From the NCBI GenBank assembly GCA_028698215.1, contig JAQVDY010000014.1, positions 1 to 40,639 on the forward strand: 40,639 nt of DNA. Direction: 5' to 3'. The position numbers were made by a program, and so were the translations under genes. Source of the stretch: Actinomycetota bacterium. Its GTDB lineage: Bacteria; Actinomycetota; Humimicrobiia; Humimicrobiales; Humimicrobiaceae. Every line of letters begins with the position of its first letter. Within the stretch, counting starts at the first letter, position 1. Positions 34,228 to 40,203 of the stretch are shown piece after piece. A model generated the notes under the pieces. It had not been told where the DNA came from and did no database searches. It saw only the letters and a program-made list of their open reading frames with translations.

Positions 34228-35238
34228 TTGAAGGGCAGGTTGAATAAATTTTTAGCCCGCATACAGGAACAATATGGCAAGTTGCCTAAAGATTTGCATA
34301 TTACCAAAAAAGCAGGTGCCCTGGTAGCCATATCCGGAGGGCATCCTATTTTAGCAGAAGAGCCCACATTAACTTATTGTCCCTTGTATAAGTCATTGTT
34401 TAAAGCAGACTCTATTGACCGCAAATCCATCATGGCCAAATTTGAAATCCAGGCCAAAAAGTGGGGAATGTTTACTCCAGACAGAAAGGTTTCTGAATGC
34501 AGTATAGTGGTTCCTTTCGGGGCTTCTGAAATGATTATGTATGCTCTGGAAAGGAAAGGAGTGGAAGCAGCAGTACTGGTTTGCGAAGGAGCGGGTACGG
34601 TTATCACCGATAATCCTTTTACCGTGCAGGGAATAGGAGCCTATATGAACGGTATTTTTTACACCACTGCTGTTCCGGAAATTATACATAAATTAAAAAA
34701 CCAGGGGGCCTGCGTATTATCTGAAAAAGGCACCATCAATCAGTTGGGCGGAGTGAAAAAAGCCTACAGGCAGGGATACCGTAAAATTGCGGTCACGGTC
34801 AGGGGGGATCAAATAGACCAGATAAAAAAGATAAGGGATTTTCAATTCAGGAATCCCGGATTTACCACAGTTATCATGGCAGTATGCAATACTGGAATTT
34901 CCGGATACCAGGCCAGAGTAGTCAGGGATAATGCTGATCTGGCCTGGGCCTGTGCCTCTTCTAAAATCAGAAGTATTGTGGGTCCTGCTTCAATGGTGCA
35001 GCTAGGAATGAAAATACCGGTATTTATAACTACCAGTGCGGGTATTGAGTTATTGTCCCATTATTCTAACCAGAAAGAGCTGCTTTCAGTTTTAGAAAGC
35101 GGGTCCAAAAAATATATAACCTCCAGCCGCTGCCAGCAAGGGGGGACCAAATTCAATATGGGTAGGTTTTCAGTTTATTTATATCCAGTGGATAAACTGC
35201 CGGTATATACTCCGGATCAGCCCCAGCCCTTAGCATAG
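34228..35238 (+). CDS. DUF2099 / methanogenesis marker 8 family protein
   Basis: 336 residues. From memory it follows the pattern of the methanogen marker 8 proteins: a start with an ILAEEPTLTYCPLYKSLF stretch, GMFTPDRKV, ALERKGVEAAVLVCEGAGTVIT, VQGIGAYMNGIFYTTAVPEII, INQLGGVKKAYRQGYRKIAVTV, and a Cys in ADLAWACASSKIRSIVG. The function of the family is unknown; in methanogens it is linked to methanogenesis by presence alone. No signal peptide or membrane segment is seen. The TTG start at 34228 follows the DUF134 stop directly. No methanogenesis genes are in the window, so this bacterial copy presumably works with the metal-cluster genes downstream. A homology search would settle the family. 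Confidence 0.65.
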   Translation: MKGRLNKFLARIQEQYGKLPKDLHITKKAGALVAISGGHPILAEEPTLTYCPLYKSLFKADSIDRKSIMAKFEIQAKKWGMFTPDRKVSECSIVVPFGASEMIMYALERKGVEAAVLVCEGAGTVITDNPFTVQGIGAYMNGIFYTTAVPEIIHKLKNQGACVLSEKGTINQLGGVKKAYRQGYRKIAVTVRGDQIDQIKKIRDFQFRNPGFTTVIMAVCNTGISGYQARVVRDNADLAWACASSKIRSIVGPASMVQLGMKIPVFITTSAGIELLSHYSNQKELLSVLESGSKKYITSSRCQQGGTKFNMGRFSVYLYPVDKLPVYTPDQPQPLA

Positions 35239-35245
35239 AAAACGC

Positions 35246-35276
35246 TTGACAATAGTTGTATATAATATAATAATAT
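35246..35276 (+). promoter_or_regulatory. Promoter of the FmdB-type zinc ribbon gene
   Basis: A perfect -35 box TTGACA (35246-35251) is followed by a run of overlapping -10-like sequences: TATAAT at 35261 and 35266, TAATAA at 35268 (16-nt spacing) and TAATAT at 35271. The correctly spaced TAATAA is the most likely. The start codon is at 35305, with AGGAGG before it. Confidence 0.6.
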
Positions 35277-35304
35277 TAGCATATTAATATATTTAGGAGG
35301 AAAT

Positions 35305-35493
35305 ATGCCTATATACAGCTATAAATGCAAAAGCTGTGGAAACAGCTTTGATCTTTTAACCGGGGAAGAATTGGCTTGCACCAAATGTGGAAGCCAGGAA
35401 ATAGAAAAAAACTATGCTAGTTTTGAATTTAATGCTAATGTAGATAAAAGTAGTGGATGTGGAAGCTGCGGCGGGGGATGCTGCGGTTTTTAA
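35305..35493 (+). CDS. FmdB/FmdB-like small zinc ribbon protein
   Basis: 62 residues. MPIYSYKCKSCGNSFDLL with C8/C11 and CTKCGS with C25/C28 is the FmdB putative regulator zinc ribbon, a family first seen beside formylmethanofuran and amidase genes. A Gly/Cys-rich tail, GCGSCGGGCCGF, adds four more Cys and may bind a further metal. AGGAGG precedes the ATG. It stands alone between its own promoter (35246) and a strong terminator (35516). Its role is unknown; such proteins may bind metal or regulate. Its position within the metal-cluster region is suggestive. Confidence 0.85.
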   Translation: MPIYSYKCKSCGNSFDLLTGEELACTKCGSQEIEKNYASFEFNANVDKSSGCGSCGGGCCGF

Positions 35494-35515
35494 ATATATT
35501 ACAATCCTGAGCGGA

Positions 35516-35546
35516 GGGCCGCATACCAAGCGGCCCTTTTAATTTT
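35516..35546 (+). terminator. Rho-independent terminator after the zinc ribbon gene
   Basis: GGGCCGC (35516-35522) pairs with GCGGCCC (35530-35536) around a 7-nt loop, followed by TTTTAATTTT (35537-35546). A textbook terminator, separating the zinc-ribbon transcript from the next operon. Confidence 0.88.
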
Positions 35547-35621
35547 AACCAGACAATTTACCCTCAAAATTTTTTATCAACTATAAAAAGTTAGGCAAAC
35601 AAAACTTTTTTTCAAAACTGC

Positions 35622-35670
35622 TTGCATTATGAACTATGGTTCACTATAATACAATTGAACATTAGTTCAT
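35622..35670 (+). promoter_or_regulatory. Metal-cluster operon promoter with twin TGAAC-N4-GTTCA operators
   Basis: TTGCAT (35622-35627), 17 nt, TATAAT (35645-35650) is a strong core promoter. Two copies of the palindrome TGAAC-N4-GTTCA lie at 35630-35643 (in the spacer) and 35656-35669 (over the start of transcription), centres 26 bp apart, with the -10 box between them. This is the plan of a repressor site for a dimer bound twice. The DUF5320 gene at 35688 follows. The binding protein is unknown; the DUF134 proteins (33781, 40200) are candidates. Confidence 0.75.
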
Positions 35671-35687
35671 AACACGGAGGTGGCAAA

Positions 35688-35912
35688 ATGCCAGGATTTG
35701 ATGGAACAGGACCAGCAGGAATGGGTCCCATGACCGGAAGAGGCAGAGGTTATTGTATTATGCCGGCGGCAAAGCTGAACTCGAGGTCTTATCCAGCAAC
35801 AGCTGGAATGAGTCGGCCAGGGACTGCATCCGTTGTAAACAGGCCCAGGTTAAGGGGCCGATGGCCGTTAGGTTCAAGGCTGAGGTTACCCCGGACCAGA
35901 AGAAGAATATAA
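35688..35912 (+). CDS. DUF5320-type small protein, probably frameshifted
   Basis: A 74-residue ORF that starts MPGFDGTGPAGMGPMTGR, the hallmark of DUF5320, small Gly/Met-rich proteins found next to Mrp and NifX-type proteins in anaerobes. ATG 35688 has GGAGG in front and a strong regulated promoter. After GRGRGYC (residue 23) the reading frame turns Arg/Pro/Ser-rich. The other forward frame at 35756-35929 has normal codon use for this genome and stays open into the next gene, so a one-base shift near 35750 is likely. The gene is therefore either broken, misread, or a fusion with its neighbour. The first 43 bases of the shared region are nearly identical to 35942-35984. Confidence 0.55.
   Translation: MPGFDGTGPAGMGPMTGRGRGYCIMPAAKLNSRSYPATAGMSRPGTASVVNRPRLRGRWPLGSRLRLPRTRRRI
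35700..35742 (+). repeat. Direct repeat, first copy (DUF5320 N-terminus)
   Basis: These 43 bases match 35942-35984 with a single difference (CCC or CCT for Pro). They code for DGTGPAGMGPMTGR in both DUF5320 ORFs. At a distance of 242 bp the pair could recombine and delete or duplicate the part between them. Confidence 0.85.
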
Positions 35913-35929
35913 GGAAAGGAGTGCTTGTT

Positions 35930-36289
35930 ATGCCAAGAGGAGATGGAACAGGACCAGCAGGAATGGGTCCTATGACCGGAAGAGCAGCAGGATACTGCGC
36001 TGGATATAATACGGCAGGATTTATGAATCCTTACGGAGGAAGAGGTTTTGCAGGACGCGGGGCAGGAATGGGCCGGGGAAGAGGCTATAGGAATGCCTAC
36101 TATGCTACCGGCCTTCCTTTCTGGGCCAGATACCCGGTTCCCCCCGCTGGTGCAGAACCCTATTATGCAGAAGCAGCCCCTGTTGATGAAATGGACCAGT
36201 TAAAACAGCAGGCAGATGCCTTAAAACAGCAGCTGGACCAGATCCAGGCCAGGATGGAAGAATTGGGCAAACCGGAAAAAGAAGAGTAG
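35930..36289 (+). CDS. DUF5320 domain-containing protein
   Basis: 119 residues from ATG 35930, with AGGAAAGGAG upstream. The N-terminus MPRGDGTGPAGMGPMTGR is followed by a Gly/Arg/Tyr-rich middle (NPYGGRGFAGRGAGMGRGRGYRNAYYATGLPFWARYPVPP) and a C-terminal coiled coil (about 85-115, MDQLKQQADALKQQLDQIQARMEEL). The family is common beside ORP/NifX-like and Mrp genes, often in several copies, and may be a scaffold or chaperone; its function is unproven. The frame is open upstream to 35753, so a longer product is possible if the first ORF is joined to it. An 18-bp hairpin follows (36312-36356), then the Mrp gene. Confidence 0.8.
   Translation: MPRGDGTGPAGMGPMTGRAAGYCAGYNTAGFMNPYGGRGFAGRGAGMGRGRGYRNAYYATGLPFWARYPVPPAGAEPYYAEAAPVDEMDQLKQQADALKQQLDQIQARMEELGKPEKEE
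35942..35984 (+). repeat. Direct repeat, second copy (DUF5320 N-terminus)
   Basis: Second copy of the 43-base repeat described at 35700-35742; 42 of 43 bases agree. A third, more distant version of the same coding motif begins at 39985. Confidence 0.85.
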
Positions 36290-36311
36290 AATAATTAAAC
36301 ATTAAAAACAG

Positions 36312-36356
36312 AAAGAGGATAGAGTCTAGATTGTTTTACTAGACTCTATCCTCTTT
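36312..36356. other. 18-bp perfect hairpin before the Mrp gene
   Basis: AAAGAGGATAGAGTCTAG (36312-36329) pairs without mismatch with 36339-36356 around a 9-nt loop. On the + strand only TTT follows, so it is a weak terminator there; on the - strand a T-rich stretch follows, but no - strand gene is nearby. It ends 22 bp before the Mrp start codon. It may be an attenuator that reduces transcription past the DUF5320 gene or an mRNA-processing site. Confidence 0.65.
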
Positions 36357-36378
36357 ACCAAGCAGTAAAGGCGGTCCC

Positions 36379-37185
36379 ATGAACGACATGAACCAAGATC
36401 AGAAATTAGAAGAAAATATGTCTCAGGTAAAACGTAAATTTATGGTATTTAGCGGCAAGGGGGGAGTTGGCAAGACCACAGTGTCCGTAAACTTAGCCTA
36501 TTCCCTGATGGCTAAGGGTAACAAGGTAGGTTTGCTGGATGTGGACATACATGGCCCCAACGTAATCAAGGCCTTGGGGCTGGATAAGGAAAAACTGTCT
36601 GGAACCGGGCAAAAAATTAAACCCCTGGAGGCTTTCAATAATCTCAAAGTGATAAGCACCGCTTCTTTTTTGGAGACTGAAGACAGCCCCGTAATATGGC
36701 GGGGACCGTTAAAGATGAAGATTATCAGGCAGTTTTTAACTGATGTGGATTGGGGCCAGTTGGATTATATGATCATAGATTCTCCTCCCGGAACTGGAGA
36801 TGAGCCACTTTCCATAGCCCAGCTTATGCCCGGCCTGACCGGGGGAATTGTAGTAACCACTCCCCAGCAAATGGCTACTATAGATGCTAAAAAAAGTATC
36901 AGGTTTGCCCAGCAGCTCAAACTCCCCTATATAGGGGTAGTGGAAAATATGTCCGGTTTTCTTTGTCCCCACTGCGGGCAAAGGATAGATATTTTTAAAA
37001 CCGGGGGAGGACAACAGATTGCTGAAGAAATGGGAGTAGATTTCTTGGGAAGAATTCCCTATGACCCCCTGGTTATGAGTTTAAGTGATGAAGGCCATGT
37101 ATATTTAAAGGATTATAAAAATGGCACTCCTGTAAGTGAAGCCTATAGCCATATAGCTAACCGGATTAAAAGTATTGCTAAATAA
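36379..37185 (+). CDS. Mrp/NBP35-family P-loop ATPase, iron-sulfur cluster carrier
   Basis: 268 residues. The deviant Walker A GKGGVGKTT is at 26-34, DVDIHGPNV and IIDSPPGTGDEPLS follow, and Cys196/Cys199 in CPHCGQR is the C-terminal CPxC that bridges an iron-sulfur cluster between two monomers. Mrp/ApbC/NBP35 proteins hold and deliver clusters. Without an N-terminal four-Cys motif it is the short Mrp type. In Desulfovibrio, Mrp-like ATPases are part of the ORP complex, and an ORP/NifX-like gene is encoded at 39598. A second ATG lies at 36388, in frame. Ribosome-binding site AAAGGCGG is weak. Confidence 0.92.
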   Translation: MNDMNQDQKLEENMSQVKRKFMVFSGKGGVGKTTVSVNLAYSLMAKGNKVGLLDVDIHGPNVIKALGLDKEKLSGTGQKIKPLEAFNNLKVISTASFLETEDSPVIWRGPLKMKIIRQFLTDVDWGQLDYMIIDSPPGTGDEPLSIAQLMPGLTGGIVVTTPQQMATIDAKKSIRFAQQLKLPYIGVVENMSGFLCPHCGQRIDIFKTGGGQQIAEEMGVDFLGRIPYDPLVMSLSDEGHVYLKDYKNGTPVSEAYSHIANRIKSIAK

Positions 37186-37257
37186 TTGATACTTGAACCG
37201 TCAGGCCTAAGTTGATAATATATTTTATGAGTATATGCCCAAAACAAAGGAGGATCT

Positions 37258-37818
37258 ATGAAAAAGGAGCTGGAAGCAGCCAATGCTATGTACCCACTGC
37301 CGGTGGTTTTAGTTACTACCCACGACGGCAGGGGCAATGACAATATCATGACTGCCGCCTGGACTACCAATGTAAGCAGGAAAAATCCTTGTGTAGCCGT
37401 TTCTGTAGGAAAAGATAAGCTTTCCTTTAAAAATATTGAAAACACGGGGGATTTTGTGATAAATATATGCAGCCATAACATATTAAAGCAGGTTGATTTT
37501 TGCGGGGAAACCCATGGCCAGGATATAGATAAATTTAAACAAACCGGCCTTACTGCTGCTGCAGCTGTAAAAGTAGGGGCTAAACTTATATCGGAGTGCC
37601 CAATAAACCTGGAATGCAGATTGAGGCAGGTTTATGCCATAGATACCGGGAATATGGTAATTGGTGAGATAGTAAAAGTACATGTTGAACAGGATATATT
37701 GGATGGGGAAGGTAGAATTGATTACCAAAAATTGGATCCGGTAGTGTATGCCCAGAAAACATATTTTAAATTGGGGGACGCGGTGGCCAAGAGAGGATTT
37801 TCCCAAGAAGATGAATAA
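37258..37818 (+). CDS. Flavin reductase-like/flavoredoxin family protein
   Basis: 186 residues with the FMN-binding split barrel of the flavin-reductase-like group: YPLPVVLVTTHDGRGNDNIMTAAWTTNVSRKNPCVAVSV, then NTGDFVINICSHNIL and DFCGETHGQDIDKF. This is the fold of Desulfovibrio flavoredoxin. It probably passes electrons between flavin and an iron-sulfur partner. AAAGGAGG (37246-37253) is excellent. The last 8 bp overlap the COG1237-type MBL gene. Cys41 in NPCVAV and Cys72/82 (ICSHN, DFCGE) could be redox-relevant. Confidence 0.8.
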   Translation: MKKELEAANAMYPLPVVLVTTHDGRGNDNIMTAAWTTNVSRKNPCVAVSVGKDKLSFKNIENTGDFVINICSHNILKQVDFCGETHGQDIDKFKQTGLTAAAAVKVGAKLISECPINLECRLRQVYAIDTGNMVIGEIVKVHVEQDILDGEGRIDYQKLDPVVYAQKTYFKLGDAVAKRGFSQEDE

Positions 37819-38662
37819 AACCAGTCCTGCTACAATTACTATTCTTATGGATAATCAAGCCTATCAGCCGGAGTTAAAAGCAGAGCATGGGCTTTCCATG
37901 CTGGTAGAAAAGGATGGCATGAGAATCCTTTTTGATACCGGGCAAACCGATAATCTGCAATATAATGGGAGGGCTATGGGTGTAGCCTTGCATAATTTGG
38001 ATGCGGTAGTGTTAAGTCACGGCCATTTTGACCATAGCGGGGGGCTGATGTCGGTTGTTAGGAAAAATCCGGGGATAAGGGTGTATGGCCATCCCGCAAT
38101 ATTTGAAAGCAAATATGCAGACCATGGTAGGGGAAAAATATATATAGGGATGCAGTATAAACTCCAGGATTACCAAAAAGCAGGAGCAAATTTTGTGCTG
38201 TCGGAAAGCAGCCAGGAAATTGGACCTGGTATTTTTAGCTCCGGCCATATTGACCGGGTTAATGATTTTGAGCGGGTAAGCCCTGCATTTATCAAGGACA
38301 CCGGCCGGAATTTTATTTCCGATAACCTGGAAGATGACGGTTGCCTGATAATAGAGCAGGGCCAAAAAATAATATTAATTTTGGGATGTACCCACAGCGG
38401 CCTTATAAATACCCTGGACCTGGTAAGCAGGAAATGGGGCAAAGACCATTTTGCTTTAATAATAGGAGGACTGCACCTGTCTGATAAGGACAGCAGCTAT
38501 GTGACCAGGGTTTTGGAAAGGGCCAACAGGTTTAAGATAGATAAATTAATACCTCTTCACTGCAGCGGCCTTAACCACCAGGCCCTGTTTGAACATTATC
38601 TGGGTCACAGGGTCGAATACGGGGGTGCCGGCAAGGTGATAAATTGCGGGGAGGAGTGTTAG
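37811..38662 (+). CDS. MBL-fold protein, COG1237 (dihydropterin/aminobenzene-phosphate synthase-like)
   Basis: 283 residues from ATG 37811, which overlaps the flavin-reductase-like gene by 8 bp; a longer frame runs upstream but only inside that gene. H70-G-H72-F-D74-H75 (LSHGHFDHSGG) is the metal site. GCTHSGLINTLDL and IIGGLHLSDKD are typical of the COG1237 branch, whose Methanocaldococcus member was linked to making the 7,8-dihydropterin part of methanopterin. Many bacterial members of unknown function exist, often next to iron-sulfur and radical SAM genes. The next gene follows without a gap, so coupling is likely. Family sure, reaction not. Confidence 0.8.
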   Translation: MNKTSPATITILMDNQAYQPELKAEHGLSMLVEKDGMRILFDTGQTDNLQYNGRAMGVALHNLDAVVLSHGHFDHSGGLMSVVRKNPGIRVYGHPAIFESKYADHGRGKIYIGMQYKLQDYQKAGANFVLSESSQEIGPGIFSSGHIDRVNDFERVSPAFIKDTGRNFISDNLEDDGCLIIEQGQKIILILGCTHSGLINTLDLVSRKWGKDHFALIIGGLHLSDKDSSYVTRVLERANRFKIDKLIPLHCSGLNHQALFEHYLGHRVEYGGAGKVINCGEEC

Positions 38663-39601
38663 ATGTTTTATGGTCCAGTGCTTTCACGCAGATTCGGTTA
38701 TTCTTTAGGGGTGGATGTAATACCGTTTAAGGTGTGCAGCTATGATTGTGTTTATTGCCAGCTGGGGCCTACCACCTTAAAAACAATAGAAAGAAAAAGT
38801 TATCTTGAGGTTGATATCAACCAGTTCAAAAAAGAATTAATAGATAAAATTAGCGATTTTCCCTATATTAATTATGTAACTTTTTCCGGCTCGGGGGAAC
38901 CTACCTTAAATTTGGATATAGGCCAGCTTATTGGAGCGGCCAAAGGAGTCTCTCCGGTACCGGTAGCGGTACTTACCTGCGGGGCTACTCTGGGTCTGCC
39001 GGGAGTGGTGGAGGATCTAGGGCAAGCGGATATAGTTAAAGTTTCCCTGGATGCCTGCAGCCAGGATTCCTTAAAAAAGATTAACCGGCCGGCAGCAGGC
39101 ATAGATTTTGAATCCAACCTGATGGGCCTAAAAAGATTAACCCAGGAATTTGAGGGCAGTATATGGCTGGAAATAATGGTTCTGAAGGGCATAAATGATA
39201 ACCTGGGAAGCGCTAACCGTTTTAAAACCATAATAGATGAGTTAGGCAGCAGGATAGATAAGATACACTTAAATACAGCTGTAAGGCCTTCGGGGGGCGG
39301 CTACATCAGGCTACCAGACCAGGGCAGTCTTAAAGAGATTAAAAACATATTGGGCAGCAGGGCAGAAATAATAGGTAAGGTAGAATACGGCCAATACAGC
39401 AGCAACCTTATAAACATGGAGCAGGGAATAACCGAACTTGTAAAGAGGAGGCCGGCCACCATTACTGATATGGCCTCCGCCTTGGGGATAAACAGAAATG
39501 AAGCTATCAAAATTTGCGATAAGTTGATGTCTGAAGGAAAAATAAGGTACAGTATAAAAGGATCTGATAAATATTATGTTACAGATAAGGAGCGAATATG
39601 A
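38663..39601 (+). CDS. Radical SAM protein (COG0731-like) with C-terminal winged helix
   Basis: 312 residues. C25-SYD-C29-VY-C32 (CxxxCxxC) binds the radical SAM 4Fe-4S cluster, and TFSGSGEPTLN is the SAM-binding stretch. After the barrel (about 1-235) a C-terminal winged helix (about 255-310, ITELVKRRPATITDMASALGINRNEAIKICDKLMSEGKIRY) could bind nucleic acid or protein. COG0731 members include wyosine-type enzymes, but most bacterial ones lack an assigned reaction. The start codon follows the stop of the MBL gene directly, and the TGA overlaps the NifX-like start (ATGA). It could build or insert part of a metal cluster or cofactor. The substrate is unknown. Confidence 0.85.
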   Translation: MFYGPVLSRRFGYSLGVDVIPFKVCSYDCVYCQLGPTTLKTIERKSYLEVDINQFKKELIDKISDFPYINYVTFSGSGEPTLNLDIGQLIGAAKGVSPVPVAVLTCGATLGLPGVVEDLGQADIVKVSLDACSQDSLKKINRPAAGIDFESNLMGLKRLTQEFEGSIWLEIMVLKGINDNLGSANRFKTIIDELGSRIDKIHLNTAVRPSGGGYIRLPDQGSLKEIKNILGSRAEIIGKVEYGQYSSNLINMEQGITELVKRRPATITDMASALGINRNEAIKICDKLMSEGKIRYSIKGSDKYYVTDKERI

Positions 39602-39981
39602 AAATTGCTATTTCCACTGATAATAATATGGTATCGCCTCATTTTGGCCGATGCCCTCAATTTACCATTGTGGATTTTGAAGAGGGGAAAATAAAGGAAC
39701 AAAAGATTATAGATAACCCGGGGCATCATCCGGGGTACCTGCCCCAGTTTTTAGCTGAACAGGGAGTAAGCTGTATAGTGGCCGGAGGCATGGGAAGCAG
39801 GGCCGAAGAGCTGTTTGGCCAAGCCCATATCGATACGGTGTTAGGTGTTCAGGGGGAAATACCTGAAGTTATAGACAAGCTGCTAAAAGGTACCCTGGAG
39901 GGAAGCCCAAGCGCTTGTAGCCCTGGAGCTGGAAGGGGTTACGGTATTAATAAAACAGAATGTGATCATGAGGAGGAATGA
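39598..39981 (+). CDS. NifX/NifB-type dinitrogenase iron-molybdenum cofactor-binding protein (ORP-like)
   Basis: 127 residues with the NifX/NafY fold: MKIAISTDNNMVSPHFGRCPQFTIVDFEEGKI, then GVSCIVAGGMGSRAEELFGQAHIDTVLGVQG. Members carry metal clusters; the Desulfovibrio gigas orange protein (ORP) holds a Mo-Cu sulfide cluster, and NifX carries FeMo-co precursors. The C-terminus ends in a Cys- and Gly-rich stretch (SACSPGAGRGYG) and an acidic tail. ATG overlaps the radical SAM stop. No nitrogenase genes are seen, so an ORP-like role is more likely than nitrogen fixation. Confidence 0.88.
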   Translation: MKIAISTDNNMVSPHFGRCPQFTIVDFEEGKIKEQKIIDNPGHHPGYLPQFLAEQGVSCIVAGGMGSRAEELFGQAHIDTVLGVQGEIPEVIDKLLKGTLEGSPSACSPGAGRGYGINKTECDHEEE

Positions 39982-39984
39982 GTT

Positions 39985-40203
39985 ATGCCTAGAGGAGACG
40001 GAACAGGACCGGCTGGCCAGGGACCAGGGACCGGCAGAGGATTAGGCCGCGGCGGCGGAAGAAGCAGGATGGGAGGTTCTGGAGCTGGACCCCAGGGTTT
40101 CTGCATATGCCCTAATTGCGGGCAAAGGACAGAGCATAAGGCTGGGGTTCCCTGCACAGAGTTAACCTGCCCTGAATGCGGAACCAATATGGTAAGAGAA
40201 TGA
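39985..40203 (+). CDS. DUF5320-like Gly-rich zinc ribbon protein
   Basis: 72 residues. MPRGDGTGPAGQGPGTGR repeats the DUF5320 start, followed by a short Gly/Arg stretch and a zinc ribbon with CPNCGQR and CPECG (plus Cys at FCIC and VPC). The CPNCGQR knuckle resembles CPHCGQR in the Mrp protein of the same locus. AGGAGG precedes the ATG, and the TGA overlaps the DUF134 start. The protein may connect the DUF5320 module to a metal-binding ribbon; function unknown. Confidence 0.8.
   Translation: MPRGDGTGPAGQGPGTGRGLGRGGGRSRMGGSGAGPQGFCICPNCGQRTEHKAGVPCTELTCPECGTNMVRE

Noticed and set aside
33918-34367. 149-residue - strand ORF across DUF134 and DUF2099
   Set aside because: Spans the junction of two co-directional genes with family motifs; no independent support.
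35756-35929. Independent small gene in the spacer frame between the two DUF5320 ORFs
   Set aside because: The frame has no stop before ATG 35930 and only a TTG near its start without ribosome-binding site; a frameshifted continuation is more likely.
39598-39981. NifX-like protein as evidence of nitrogen fixation
   Set aside because: No nifHDK, nifB or nifEN genes are present; the ORP-like context with Mrp fits better.
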